DNA of 64,000 nt from Thermoanaerobaculia bacterium (GTDB lineage: Bacteria > Acidobacteriota > Thermoanaerobaculia > Multivoradales > JAIOJS01). The translations under genes were made by a program, and so were the position numbers. Positions 45,476 through 55,955 of the stretch are shown piece by piece. The stretch covers positions 1 through 64,000 of the forward strand of contig JAUIDB010000025.1 in assembly GCA_030429235.1 (NCBI GenBank). Reading direction: 5' to 3'. Below the pieces are notes generated by a model. The model made no database searches, was not told the DNA's origin, and saw only the letters and a list, made by a program, of their open reading frames with translations. Numbering within the stretch: position 1 is the first letter of the stretch; each line of letters starts with the position of its first letter.

Positions 45476-46135
45476 TCAGGTTGGGATCTGGGCCCGAAGG
45501 GCCCGTTCGTAGCCTCTCACGAGCCGCTTCAAACCCTCGGTTCCGGTGTGCGGGGTGAGGGTGATCTCGAGACTCGCCAGCGTTTCTGGGGAAGCCTCGG
45601 GACTCTCCTCTCGCGGGCCAGAGGGGGAGGAGCTGGCGGGGTGGGTCCCCGCCATGGGAAAGCTGACCACCACGGCATCGTTTTCGATCTCGATCTGGAG
45701 GTTCGACCGCAACTTAACCTCCGAGACCTGGGTCATCGACAGCGGGACCAGAGTGATCAGGGGAACCTGGACCTCACACAGGACGAGGCCGTCCGCCGTC
45801 TGTTCCGGATACTGGATCGTGGCCATCTTCGGGCGCAGGGAGCGGTGGGGATCGCTGCCGAGCTTGGCGCCGACGTCGGTCCCATCGCTCAGCGCCTGCC
45901 GCACCTCTTCGACGGCCTTGACGACCTTGCGGAGGGACCCCTTGGTCGGTCGCCGCTCTTCGAGCACTCGATTGGTGGCGTCGACCACACCGTCGAGCGT
46001 CTTCCGAAGTTCGGGATCTTCGTCGCTCTGGTCGAAGAAGCGTTCCAGGAGATCGAGATTGCGGTCCACCAGGGCCTCGTTGGCGGACAGGATGGCATCG
46101 TGGATCGACCCCACGAAGTCTTCGAAGCGAATCAT
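45476..46135 (-). CDS. DUF2589-like protein (third paralogue)
   Basis: A 219-residue soluble protein with an N-terminal helical half (IRFEDFVGSIHDAILSANEA) and a beta-rich region holding VPLITLVPLSMTQVSEVKLR, the same core motif as in the two DUF2589 proteins upstream. The C-terminal segment is Pro/Ser/Glu-rich and then LEITLTPHTGTEGLKRLVRG. CGGAG lies 8 bases before ATG 46135. It is the last gene of the leftward cluster and the most divergent paralogue. Function unknown. Confidence 0.68.
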   Translation of the reverse strand: MIRFEDFVGSIHDAILSANEALVDRNLDLLERFFDQSDEDPELRKTLDGVVDATNRVLEERRPTKGSLRKVVKAVEEVRQALSDGTDVGAKLGSDPHRSLRPKMATIQYPEQTADGLVLCEVQVPLITLVPLSMTQVSEVKLRSNLQIEIENDAVVVSFPMAGTHPASSSPSGPREESPEASPETLASLEITLTPHTGTEGLKRLVRGYERALRAQIPT

Positions 46136-46183
46136 CGTGGCACTCCGGGCGCGAGGATGTTGGCAGCCATGGTGCGTCTCCCC

Positions 46184-46372
46184 TCAGCGCCCCTTCTTGA
46201 GCGCTTCGAGCCGCTCGAGAGACTCCTTGGCCACGGCCCGGCTAGGACCAGAGATGGCGATCGTCGCCTGGCACTTCGGACACGAGAAACCGATTCCTGA
46301 GATCAGCGCTCGCGGTTCGAACGGAATGGGTGTCTGACACTGCGGGCAGGGCACCGTGGCCTCGTAGTTCAT
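46184..46372 (-). CDS. Small zinc-ribbon protein
   Basis: A 62-residue protein with two CxxC pairs (CPQC and CPKC) spaced as in a zinc ribbon, plus a basic C-terminal helix. GAGGAG lies 6 bases before the ATG. It sits between two DUF2589 genes in the same direction. A nucleic-acid- or protein-binding accessory of the cluster is plausible. Confidence 0.75.
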   Translation of the reverse strand: MNYEATVPCPQCQTPIPFEPRALISGIGFSCPKCQATIAISGPSRAVAKESLERLEALKKGR

Positions 46373-46390
46373 GAGTGCTCCTCGAGACGG

Positions 46391-47008
46391 CTACCAATCG
46401 CCGTCGGAGTTGGGTTCCTCGGTCGTCGGGTAGATCGCCTTGCTGTAGGCATCGAGTAGGGTGACGACTCCTTTGGGCAACGGCATGTCGACCGCGACCA
46501 CTTCGACCGAGATGTTGGTGTCGTCGGAAACCTCCTCCTCGACCTCCTCGTGGGAAAGCTCGTGATCACGGCCGATCCGTCCAACCAACTGGGACTTCGT
46601 GGTGGCCGCGCCTGGGTGAAACCCCCGGCCCTCCTCGTCGAGGTCGGCTTCGACCTCGAAGTAGGAGGTCACATCGATCGAGAAGTCCACCGTCGTCTCC
46701 TCGACCCCGAGGGTATTCAGGGGGAGGATGGTGATCAGTGGCACCGAGAAGTCCATCGTGACCGGATCGATCTGCGAGGTCCCACCGTTGGAGGGTTGGA
46801 TTCCCCCGCGCGTGATCGACATCACGATCAGAACCGGATGGTAGACCCCGTGGCGTTCGTAGAAGCAGGTCTCCAGCAGGAACTTGACCTGCTGCACTGC
46901 CATCCGCTCGTTGGCCTTCACCACTGCGAGCAGTGGATTGGATACCAGTTCGTGCAGCGGCAGGCCGCGGTACTCCGGGTTCTTTCGTCGGTTCGTCGTG
47001 CGCTTCAT
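46391..47008 (-). CDS. DUF2589-family protein
   Basis: A 205-residue protein clearly paralogous to the next gene upstream: AVQQVKFLLETCFYERHGVY, LIVMSITRGGIQPS, VPLITILPLNTLGVEETTVD and MPLPKGVVTLLDAYSKAIYP each align with a counterpart. An acidic insert around residues 120-165 separates the core from the C-terminal motif. No signal peptide or membrane segment is seen. Proteins of this family are of unknown function. It lies 18 bases upstream of the zinc-ribbon gene and belongs to the same operon. Confidence 0.78.
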   Translation of the reverse strand: MKRTTNRRKNPEYRGLPLHELVSNPLLAVVKANERMAVQQVKFLLETCFYERHGVYHPVLIVMSITRGGIQPSNGGTSQIDPVTMDFSVPLITILPLNTLGVEETTVDFSIDVTSYFEVEADLDEEGRGFHPGAATTKSQLVGRIGRDHELSHEEVEEEVSDDTNISVEVVAVDMPLPKGVVTLLDAYSKAIYPTTEEPNSDGDW

Positions 47009-47087
47009 TTCGGGGTTCGCGTCGCTTGGTCTCGTGGTCTCGGCGTGGTCGGTCGATCGGTCGGTTTCGGGCCGCTAGAGCGCGGCG

Positions 47088-47732
47088 TCAGGGCGAGTCC
47101 GGCAGGACGAGGGGCTCGATCGCCAGGGTGTACGCCTCGATGATGGTGTTGACGCCCTTCGGCACCGGGAGCTGGCCGGCGTGCACATTGACGGTGTACT
47201 TGGCCGAGTTGCTCTTTTCGTAGTGTGAGCTGAAACTCGATGTGTCCTTGGAGTCGTAGCTCGCCGTGCCTTTGACGCTGGCCGAGACGGGGCCCCAGCC
47301 GACCTTGACCTCCCATTCGGCGGAAGCACTGATCTCGGTCTCCTGGGACTTGCTCTGATCCTCGCCGTAGCTCGACTTGACCTCCATCTCGAAGGTGATG
47401 TCGACGTTGTCCACTCCGAGTGAGTTGATCGGGATGATCGTGATCAGGGGCAGGTCGAAGGTGGTCACCACCGGTTCGATCGAGGGTTTGTCGCCCTCCT
47501 TGGGGCCCGGGGTGATGACGCCGCGGGTCAGACTCATCTTGATCATGACCGGCTTGTACTCGCCGTTCTCGGTCTTCGAGAAGCAGGTGTCGAGGATGAA
47601 CTTCGTTTGGGTCACCGCCATCGCGGCATTGGCGTTCGCGGCGGCGTTGAGGGGGGCGCCGATGAGGGAGTCCATCGGGAGTCCCGTGAACTGCTCGGCC
47701 ATGGAAACTAGGGCTTTTTCTTCTGCTGGCAT
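47088..47732 (-). CDS. DUF2589-family protein
   Basis: A 214-residue soluble protein with the family core LPLITIIPINSLGVDNVDIT and the tail LPVPKGVNTIIEAYTLAIEP. The N-terminal part (LPMDSLIGAPLNAAANANAA, then VTQTKFILDTCFSKTENGEY) is helical, the middle a beta sandwich with an insert rich in Ser, Lys and Asp. AAGGAG lies 8 bases upstream of the ATG. It is about 70 bases from the upstream small gene and in the same direction. Family function is unknown; the paralogues are likely to assemble together. Confidence 0.82.
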   Translation of the reverse strand: MPAEEKALVSMAEQFTGLPMDSLIGAPLNAAANANAAMAVTQTKFILDTCFSKTENGEYKPVMIKMSLTRGVITPGPKEGDKPSIEPVVTTFDLPLITIIPINSLGVDNVDITFEMEVKSSYGEDQSKSQETEISASAEWEVKVGWGPVSASVKGTASYDSKDTSSFSSHYEKSNSAKYTVNVHAGQLPVPKGVNTIIEAYTLAIEPLVLPDSP

Positions 47733-47804
47733 CGTCGATCTCTCCTTGACGGAAGGTGGTGGGTCGTGACCGATTCCGGGCGGAGTCGGCCTGGCGAGGG
47801 CGCG

Positions 47805-48068
47805 TCAGAACTGACAGTTGCTCTTGGAATTCACCAGGTAGTCCAACTCGAGGTCCAGGGCCTCGATGACGCTCGCGAACGCGGTCCTGACATCTCCGAT
47901 GCCACCGTCTCCGGTGTACTTGATCCGCTTGTTGCAGGTGCCGTCCATGCCGACCCCGCAGGGATTGAGCACGAAGACGTGGTACCCCTTCAGACGTTCG
48001 TAGACGCTCTGGCAGTTCGAGATACTGCGGTCGGCGCCTGTCACCATCGAGTTGTAGTACTTGGCCAT
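47805..48068 (-). CDS. Small hypothetical protein of the DUF2589 cluster
   Basis: An 87-residue protein starting at ATG 48068, with AAGGAG 10 bases upstream; the track ORF to 48188 is an extension without a ribosome-binding site. It contains four cysteines (SNCQSVY, LNPCGVGMDGTCNK, SNCQF) and a central Gly-rich loop, then a helix. I do not recognise the family. Its position, first of the genes before the paralogues, suggests a structural or effector part of the cluster. Confidence 0.62.
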   Translation of the reverse strand: MAKYYNSMVTGADRSISNCQSVYERLKGYHVFVLNPCGVGMDGTCNKRIKYTGDGGIGDVRTAFASVIEALDLELDYLVNSKSNCQF

Positions 48069-48240
48069 CTCGTTTCGGCTCCTTTTTGCGTCGGGTTGCA
48101 GTTGGGTTGTTGTCTGATGGCCTCTAGGTTGTCGGGGTGGACGGGGAAGTGCGACCGCAATCGGCGCTATCGACGAACTCTGCGCCAATGTCGCGATTGG
48201 CGGCGTTCATTTGGCGTGGGGTGTCAGTTGGTGGGTCCCT

Positions 48241-48498
48241 TCAAAGGTCCTTCAGGGCTCGAGAACGCAAGTAGGCCAGCAAGGACTCTCGCCGCAGCCA
48301 GTACCGAGGCCCCACGAGGACCGCGTCGACCTCTCCGACTTCGATCCACCGTTGGACCGTCCTCGTTCCGACCGCGGCCAGCGTCGCCGCTTCCGTGACC
48401 GTGCAGAAGATCTCGGTGCGAGCCGCCGGCTCTAGAGCCAGGAATCGATCGAGTAGCTCGTCGGGTGGCTGCGGAGCCAGTAGGCTGTGGTGGTTCAT
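48241..48498 (-). CDS. Small HTH (MerR/excisionase-like) DNA-binding protein
   Basis: An 85-residue protein from ATG 48498. Residues about 35-80 show an excisionase/MerR-type winged HTH: TVTEAATLAAVGTRTVQRWI followed by VGPRYWLRRESLLAYLRSR. A GGGAAC sequence precedes the start at 7-10 bases. It is the promoter-proximal gene of the leftward DUF2589 cluster and a likely regulator of it. It resembles excisionases, but no integrase or attachment site is visible here, so a control role is more likely than excision. Confidence 0.72.
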   Translation of the reverse strand: MNHHSLLAPQPPDELLDRFLALEPAARTEIFCTVTEAATLAAVGTRTVQRWIEVGEVDAVLVGPRYWLRRESLLAYLRSRALKDL

Positions 48499-48884
48499 GA
48501 CCCGTTCCCCGGAGAGGGCCCGGCGGTCTCGCGGGCACCAGGGCGATGGCGAGATCGGTGTCCCTTCATGGTTCTGTCTCCTTCTCTGCACCAGGCTGAC
48601 GTGTCTCGACCCGTCGTGCTGGACCGAACCCGATCCCAGGTAGGTAGTGGCCCGCGGGGCGGTTCGCGGGCTCCAGGGTCGTCGGAGTTGCGGTTCGAAT
48701 CGAGATGTGGATAGTGAAACCATTTTAGAGTCTTGTGAACATCTATATGCGACACTTATTACGTACGTCGTTCTAATTGTGTGTCCAGTGACTTCGGTTC
48801 ATGGAGTGGATGTCAGATCGCTGTCGGGAAGGGTTGCGGACTCGAGGGGACACCCCGACCGGTCGCGTTAGACTGCGAGGTGCG
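48499..48884. other. Gene-free control region with an AT-rich patch
   Basis: No convincing gene lies between the divergent HTH and kinase genes. About 48705-48785 is conspicuously AT-rich compared with the surrounding sequence (ccattttagagtcttgtgaa) and contains the palindrome tacgtacgt near 48762. TAGACT stands 10 bases before the kinase start. The patch is the likely promoter and regulator-binding area for both directions. Confidence 0.5.
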
Positions 48885-51581
48885 ATGACCGAACCCTTTC
48901 GGATCGACGACCCAGCTGCCGCGGGGCGGCCACTAGGTCGTTTCGAGCTCCATCGCCTCCTCGGTCGGGGTGGCGGGGGAGCGGTCTGGCGAGCCCACGA
49001 CCGCGAGCTCGGTCGCGACGTCGCCGTCAAGGTGGCGAAGGTGCAGAGCGACGCAGTGCGGTCACGCCAGCGCTTTCAGCGTGAGATCCGGGCGCTGGCG
49101 GCCTTGAACCACCCGGGGGTGGCCCAGGTCTACGAGGCGGGGACGGCCTCCTGGCCGCTGCATCCCGAGGTCGAGGTGGCCTTCCTGGTGATGGAGTACG
49201 TGCCGGGCGAGACGCTGTCGCAGCGCCTGTCCCGCGGACCGATCGAGGTCGCGGAGGCGGTCGAGGTGGTGTGCGCTCTGCTCGAGGGCCTGGCGGCGGC
49301 GCACGACCGGATGATCGCCCACCGGGACATCAAACCTTCGAACGTGATGTTGACCGGGGACGGCGGAGTCAAGCTCCTCGATCTCGGGTTGGCCAAGGTC
49401 CAGACCTGGGACCAGCCCGACCCTCTGGCCGAGGCGGACGGAGTCCAGACCATCGTCGACGGGCCGCTGGGGGATGAGCTGCCACTCACCGAACACGGCA
49501 AGGTGCTGGGAACTCCAGGCTACATGGCACCGGAGCAGGCACGGGGCGGAGCGGCCGATCTGAGGAGCGACATCTTCGCCGTCGGCCTCCTCTTGTGGGA
49601 GTTGCTGACCGGTCGTCGCGCCGTGCGGGCTCGAACTCCGGTCGAGAGTCTGCAGGCAACGATCGACTTCGAAGCCCGGCCCGAAGATCTTCCGGCTTCG
49701 ATTCCCGCCCCGTTGCGACGAGTCGTGCTGCGCTGTCTGGCGCGCCGTAGTTCGGATCGCTACCATCATGCACGAGACCTTCTGTACGACCTTCGCCGGT
49801 CCCTCGAACCCGCCCTGGAGGTCGAATCGCGACCGGGCAACCGGTGGCCGGCTGCCACGGGGGCGCTGCTGCTGCTCGCTCTGACGCTGGTGGCAGGACT
49901 CTGGCTCTGGCGGGGTCCGACGGGCACTACCGAGCCACCGCGCGCCGGGATCGAGGAACTCGAGGTGCCCTGGAACGCTCCGGTTCTCGTTCCGGACGGC
50001 GAGGGAGTGGTGTTCAAGACCCGCGATGGCGACTCGATCTGGTTCGGAGCTCTGGAGTCTGGCGTCGAACGGCAGATCTGGAACGGAGACGGCATCGTCG
50101 AGTCGATGGCGATCACTCCGAGCGGGCGCGATGTGGTCTTCGAACTCCGCGAGGCATCGGGGCAAAGAGCCGTCTGGGAGGTACCGTTCTCGGGAGGGGC
50201 CGCGCGGCGGATCACCACCGGCTGGGGACCCGCGGTATCCCCGAACGGTACGACGCTGGCGCTCTTCGATGCTGACGAGAAGGGGAGTAGCGTCTTCGTC
50301 TGCGGGCGCGATGGCACCGAGAAGCGGGCGGTCGCCCGACTCGAGGGACCGCTGGCACCGGTCGGTCTCGTCTTCTCTGAGGACGGACGTCGGCTCTGGC
50401 TGGTGCGTTCCGATACCTACCACCTGACCCAGGTGCACGAGGTCGAGATCACGACCGGAGCGATCCGCCTGGTCCGCGAACTCGAGGGCTGGGTTCGGGC
50501 CGGGCTCTGGAGGACGCCGGACGGTCGGCTGCTGCTGTCGAAGGTGACCACCGAAGCCCACAGCATTCTGGCGGTGCTCGGGGAGGATGGGCTCGACCCG
50601 GTTCTCCCCGGGGCGAGCTACTACACCTCTCCCTCGATGAGTCGCGACGGAAGCCTCCTCACCCTGCAGTCGAACCGCGAGCGGATCAACCTGGTCCGGG
50701 TGCCGATCGACCTCACCGGGGCGCGTCCGGCCACGGACGGGCCCCGCTTGGGACCTCCCGGAAACTCGAACCAACCGCGACTGGCTCCGTCTGGCGAACG
50801 GCTGGCCTTCGCGCGGCGGCGGGGACACATCTGGATCCTCGATCTCGAGAGTGGTGCCGCGCGGCCGTTGGTCACCATGGGGGATACGGCGGTCAATCCA
50901 GCCTGGTCCCGAGACGGTGAGCGGTTGGCCTTCTCCGTGCTGAAAGAGGGCGCGTCGGATCTATGGCTCGTCGAGGGCGACGGGACGGGGCCGGTCCCGC
51001 TGCTCGACGATCCGGCCAACGATTTCCACCCCGACTGGCATCCCGATGGCGACCATCTGTTCTGGATCTCCGATCGGGACGGTCAGGAGGACCTGTACCG
51101 GTTGCACGTAGGCGACGGTGAGGTGGTCCGTTTGAGCCGGGCCGGAGCCCTCAATCCGAGCATCTCCGCCCAGGGCGATCTCGTGGCGTTCGTGCGTCGG
51201 AGTAGTGGTCGTCGCTGTCAGTTGCTCGTCTACCAGCTGACCCCGGAACTCGACCTGGGGGACCTGCGGTGGACCACGGAGGAAGAGTGTGGCTACTGGG
51301 GTGGGCTTCGCCCGCGGTTTGCCCGCTCGGGTCTCTGGCTGGCGTACGATCGTCCCCAGGCGGAGGGCGCCGACTTGTGGGCGGTGGACCTGTCGGTGCC
51401 GGGCGAGCCAGAGCCGGTCCGTCTGACCCAGTTCGATCAACCAGTGGGGTTGGCGGGCTGGTTCGACTGGGAGGGGATGGATGGGATGATCGTCTCGGTA
51501 CTCCGCCGGGAAGAGTCGCTCCTGCTGCTCCGCGACGCACGGCTCTGGATCCAGGCTGCTTCGAGTCGGTGGCGCCGCTGA
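48885..51581 (+). CDS. Ser/Thr kinase with transmembrane helix and PD40/TolB propeller
   Basis: An 898-residue receptor kinase. The domain holds GRGGGGAVWRA, DVAVKVAK, catalytic loop HRDIKPSN (from H146) and a variant LLDLGLAK in which DFG reads DLG; GTPGYMAPEQ follows. A transmembrane helix is at about residues 323-343 (GALLLLALTLVAGLWLW). The extracytoplasmic part carries PD40/TolB-type repeats, for example PAWSRDGERLAFSVLKEGAS, HPDWHPDGDHLFWISDRDGQ and SISAQGDLVAFVRR, forming a beta propeller that would sense a ligand. ATG 48885 with GAGGTG upstream is taken as start rather than 48801. It is divergent from the DUF2589 cluster. Confidence 0.9.
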   Translation: MTEPFRIDDPAAAGRPLGRFELHRLLGRGGGGAVWRAHDRELGRDVAVKVAKVQSDAVRSRQRFQREIRALAALNHPGVAQVYEAGTASWPLHPEVEVAFLVMEYVPGETLSQRLSRGPIEVAEAVEVVCALLEGLAAAHDRMIAHRDIKPSNVMLTGDGGVKLLDLGLAKVQTWDQPDPLAEADGVQTIVDGPLGDELPLTEHGKVLGTPGYMAPEQARGGAADLRSDIFAVGLLLWELLTGRRAVRARTPVESLQATIDFEARPEDLPASIPAPLRRVVLRCLARRSSDRYHHARDLLYDLRRSLEPALEVESRPGNRWPAATGALLLLALTLVAGLWLWRGPTGTTEPPRAGIEELEVPWNAPVLVPDGEGVVFKTRDGDSIWFGALESGVERQIWNGDGIVESMAITPSGRDVVFELREASGQRAVWEVPFSGGAARRITTGWGPAVSPNGTTLALFDADEKGSSVFVCGRDGTEKRAVARLEGPLAPVGLVFSEDGRRLWLVRSDTYHLTQVHEVEITTGAIRLVRELEGWVRAGLWRTPDGRLLLSKVTTEAHSILAVLGEDGLDPVLPGASYYTSPSMSRDGSLLTLQSNRERINLVRVPIDLTGARPATDGPRLGPPGNSNQPRLAPSGERLAFARRRGHIWILDLESGAARPLVTMGDTAVNPAWSRDGERLAFSVLKEGASDLWLVEGDGTGPVPLLDDPANDFHPDWHPDGDHLFWISDRDGQEDLYRLHVGDGEVVRLSRAGALNPSISAQGDLVAFVRRSSGRRCQLLVYQLTPELDLGDLRWTTEEECGYWGGLRPRFARSGLWLAYDRPQAEGADLWAVDLSVPGEPEPVRLTQFDQPVGLAGWFDWEGMDGMIVSVLRREESLLLLRDARLWIQAASSRWRR

Positions 51582-51690
51582 CGGGGTGGTGCGGGCGACG
51601 CCAAACGGCGGTCGGTTGTGACAGACTCGGCTGGCCCGATCCGTTTCGCCCTCGAATCCCGCTCCGCGTCCTGCAACAGGAGGACCTCCC

Positions 51691-52038
51691 GTGACGCTAC
51701 CCGCCATCGCCTTGGTCGTGCTCGTGGCCCTGCTGCACGTCTACTTCCTGGTCCTGGAGATGTTCCTGTGGACCCGGCCGTTCGGCCGGCGAATCTTTGG
51801 AACCACGCCCGAGCAGGCGGAGTCCTCGGCCACCCTGGCGATGAATCAGGGGCTCTACAACGGCTTCCTGGCGGCGGGTCTGGGGTGGGGCGTTTGGCGA
51901 GAGGACCCCGGTGTCGTGGTCTTCTTTCTGGCCTGCGTGATCGTGGCGGGAGTGTTCGGGGCTGCCACCGCGAATCGGAGGATTCTCTGGTTCCAGGCCG
52001 TACCGGCGGTCGTGGCCCTTGCCCTGGTCCTCGCTTGA
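51691..52038 (+). CDS. DUF1304-type small membrane protein
   Basis: A 115-residue integral membrane protein with four hydrophobic segments. The opening IALVVLVALLHVYFLVLEMF with its embedded His and Glu, then NQGLYNGFLAAGLGWGV, matches DUF1304. The start is GTG 51691 with AGGAGG 6 bases upstream, better than the longer frame at 51618. Function unknown. It is followed by the fur gene after 67 bases, with a separate promoter between them. Confidence 0.82.
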   Translation: MTLPAIALVVLVALLHVYFLVLEMFLWTRPFGRRIFGTTPEQAESSATLAMNQGLYNGFLAAGLGWGVWREDPGVVVFFLACVIVAGVFGAATANRRILWFQAVPAVVALALVLA

Positions 52039-52069
52039 TCCCTGTTCCCGGGTTTACGGGGTCTAATTC

Positions 52070-52098
52070 TTGACTTAGTCCAGGGTTTGGGCGAGGAT
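52070..52098 (+). promoter_or_regulatory. Probable promoter and operator of fur-katG
   Basis: TTGACT (-35 like, 52070-52075) and GAGGAT (-10 like, 52093-52098) are separated by 17 bases, and ATG 52106 begins 7 bases after the -10, so the transcript is probably leaderless. An imperfect dyad, gtctaa...ttagtc, overlaps the -35 and is a candidate autorepressor site. Confidence 0.5.
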
Positions 52099-52105
52099 TG
52101 ACGCC

Positions 52106-52543
52106 ATGCAAGAACCCGCTGTCGATCTGCTCCGCCGCCACGACCTGCAGGTCACGGCGCAGCGGGTCGCGGTGCTCGAAGCGATCTCCCAGCGCCCGCA
52201 CGGCACGGCAGATCAGCTGACCGAAGTGGTCCGAACTCGACTCGGTGCCATCTCGCGCCAAGCCGTCTACGACGCGCTGGGCATCCTCTCCGAGAAGGGG
52301 CTGATCCGTCGCATCGAACCTGCGGGTTCGGCTGCCCTCTACGAGAACCGGGTTGGCGACAACCACCACCACCTGATCTGTCGAGGGTGTGGCCGGGTGG
52401 TCGACGTCGACTGTGCAGTCGGAGCCGCGCCCTGCCTGACCGCAGCGGAAGGCTCGGGTTTCGAGATCGACGAAGCCGAGGTCATCTACTGGGGGCGATG
52501 CCCCGACTGTCAGGTTGAACGGGTCGAACCACCGACGCCTTGA
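52106..52543 (+). CDS. Fur-family repressor (PerR/FurA-like) upstream of katG
   Basis: A 145-residue metalloregulator. The N-terminal winged helix ([34 protein letters not shown]) is followed by the dimerisation and metal domain: [18 protein letters not shown] and GRCPDCQ provide His and two CxxC pairs for structural zinc. Its position 81 bases upstream of katG matches mycobacterial and streptomycete furA-katG, so it most likely senses peroxide or iron and represses both genes. No signs of damage. Confidence 0.9.
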   Translation: MQEPAVDLLRRHDLQVTAQRVAVLEAISQRPHGTADQLTEVVRTRLGAISRQAVYDALGILSEKGLIRRIEPAGSAALYENRVGDNHHHLICRGCGRVVDVDCAVGAAPCLTAAEGSGFEIDEAEVIYWGRCPDCQVERVEPPTP

Positions 52544-52594
52544 AACTACATCCCCCGCCCGGTGCGCTGGTCGTGCCGGGCTTCCGTCGTTTGA

Positions 52595-54811
<2,217 letters not shown>

Positions 54812-54826
54812 GCGGCAGAGGGGCGT

Positions 54827-54857
54827 CAGAGTCTCGGGCGGTCCTCCCCGGACTCTG
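54827..54857 (+). terminator. Hairpin after katG, no T run
   Basis: CAGAGTC and GACTCTG form the outer arms, with GGG and CCC pairing inside. It starts 15 bases after the katG stop. There is no T tract, so termination would be weak or factor-dependent. Confidence 0.4.
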
Positions 54858-55007
54858 ATGTCCCGATTCGGTCCGGTATTGTGGACTCGGGATTGCGGAT
54901 TGGGTAAACTATCGACGGCGTACGTCCGGTTGACGGATGTGCCGCAAGAGACTGCATTCCGTATTCGGGAGAATCTGGTTCACGAACGTTTTTTGGAGGA
55001 GTTACCG

Positions 55008-55787
55008 TTGAAGATGTCGATCAAGCTTGTTCGCTCAATTCCCTGCCTGTTGGCGGCCCTACTCGTTCCCGCGATGGCTGGAGCGGAGGCCGAGGCCTTC
55101 CTCCTGGCCAACAATCCGGACCCGATCCTCGGTGGACTCCAGGAGTGCACCGGTTTCGAGGAGTATCAGCAGCCCCTCGATGCCAACAACTTTGGTACTG
55201 CCCGTACCAGTGACGCGGAGTCGGCGTTCTTGGTCGCCGAGGACTTCGTCGACGGTGCCGGAACCATCACTCCGCACAGCGGCGCCGCGGACAGCATGCG
55301 CTGGTGGGGCATCAACTTCGACTTCATCGCCACCTTCTGCACTGACGACGACGACGCGGGAACTCCCTTCGACATCACTTTCTGGGATGACGTGCCGTCG
55401 GTAGGGAACGTGGTGGCAAGTGCCACCGGCGTTTCGCCGACCATCATCGATACGGGGATTCCGTTCGCGGCGACCACAATCCGCGAGTACAGCGCCAGTT
55501 TCCCTTCGATCGACGTGACCGGTGCGACGTGGGTGTCGATTCAGCGCCAAACCGGCGTTGTGGGCTGTCAGTGGCTGTGGGTCGATGAAACCTTGATCGG
55601 TTCCTACGACGACATGGCCGATCAGACCGGTTCGGTTCCGAGCGATCATGCTTTCTGCATGGGGGCCAGCTCCGCGCCCGTCATCGAGGTCCCAACGGTC
55701 AACGAGGTCGGACTGGTGGCCCTGCTACTTTCCTTGCTGGCGGCGGGCATGGTCCTGCTACGTCGGCGTGAGAACGCGAGCACCTAA
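55008..55787 (+). CDS. Secreted protein with C-terminal IPTL-like anchor
   Basis: A 259-residue protein. TTG 55008 is chosen because GGAGGA lies 7 bases upstream; the ATG two codons later is possible. Signal peptide: LVRSIPCLLAALLVPAMAGA. The soluble body (NNFGTARTSDAESAFLVAED, TFWDDVPSVGNVVA) is beta-rich with a few cysteines and no catalytic motif. It ends VPTVNEVGLVALLLSLLAAG followed by LLRRRE, i.e. motif, hydrophobic helix, basic tail, like the protein at 38919-39752. A strong terminator follows, and a TAAACT hexamer about 100 bases upstream may be its -10. Confidence 0.78.
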   Translation: MKMSIKLVRSIPCLLAALLVPAMAGAEAEAFLLANNPDPILGGLQECTGFEEYQQPLDANNFGTARTSDAESAFLVAEDFVDGAGTITPHSGAADSMRWWGINFDFIATFCTDDDDAGTPFDITFWDDVPSVGNVVASATGVSPTIIDTGIPFAATTIREYSASFPSIDVTGATWVSIQRQTGVVGCQWLWVDETLIGSYDDMADQTGSVPSDHAFCMGASSAPVIEVPTVNEVGLVALLLSLLAAGMVLLRRRENAST

Positions 55788-55814
55788 GCCGTTCTGATCC
55801 ACCGTACGAGGGAA

Positions 55815-55843
55815 GGGCTGCATCGGGCGATGCAGCCCTTTTC
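55815..55843 (+). terminator. Strong intrinsic terminator
   Basis: GGGCTGCATC pairs with GATGCAGCCC across a 4-base loop (ggcg-type), and the stem runs straight into TTTT. It lies 28 bases after the stop of the anchored protein. Confidence 0.92.
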
Positions 55844-55955
55844 TGTCTCCAGGGTACTGGATCTTGGACGCACTGTCTGGTTGGAGGCTCGGTCCCGGCC
55901 CGGTGATCTCTGCTGCCGAACCCGACCTCGGAGCCGTACCGGGATCGCCGAATCC

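Noticed and set aside
48241-48498. The excisionase-like HTH protein as evidence of a prophage or integrative element
   Set aside because: No integrase, phage structural gene, tRNA or attachment repeat is visible nearby.
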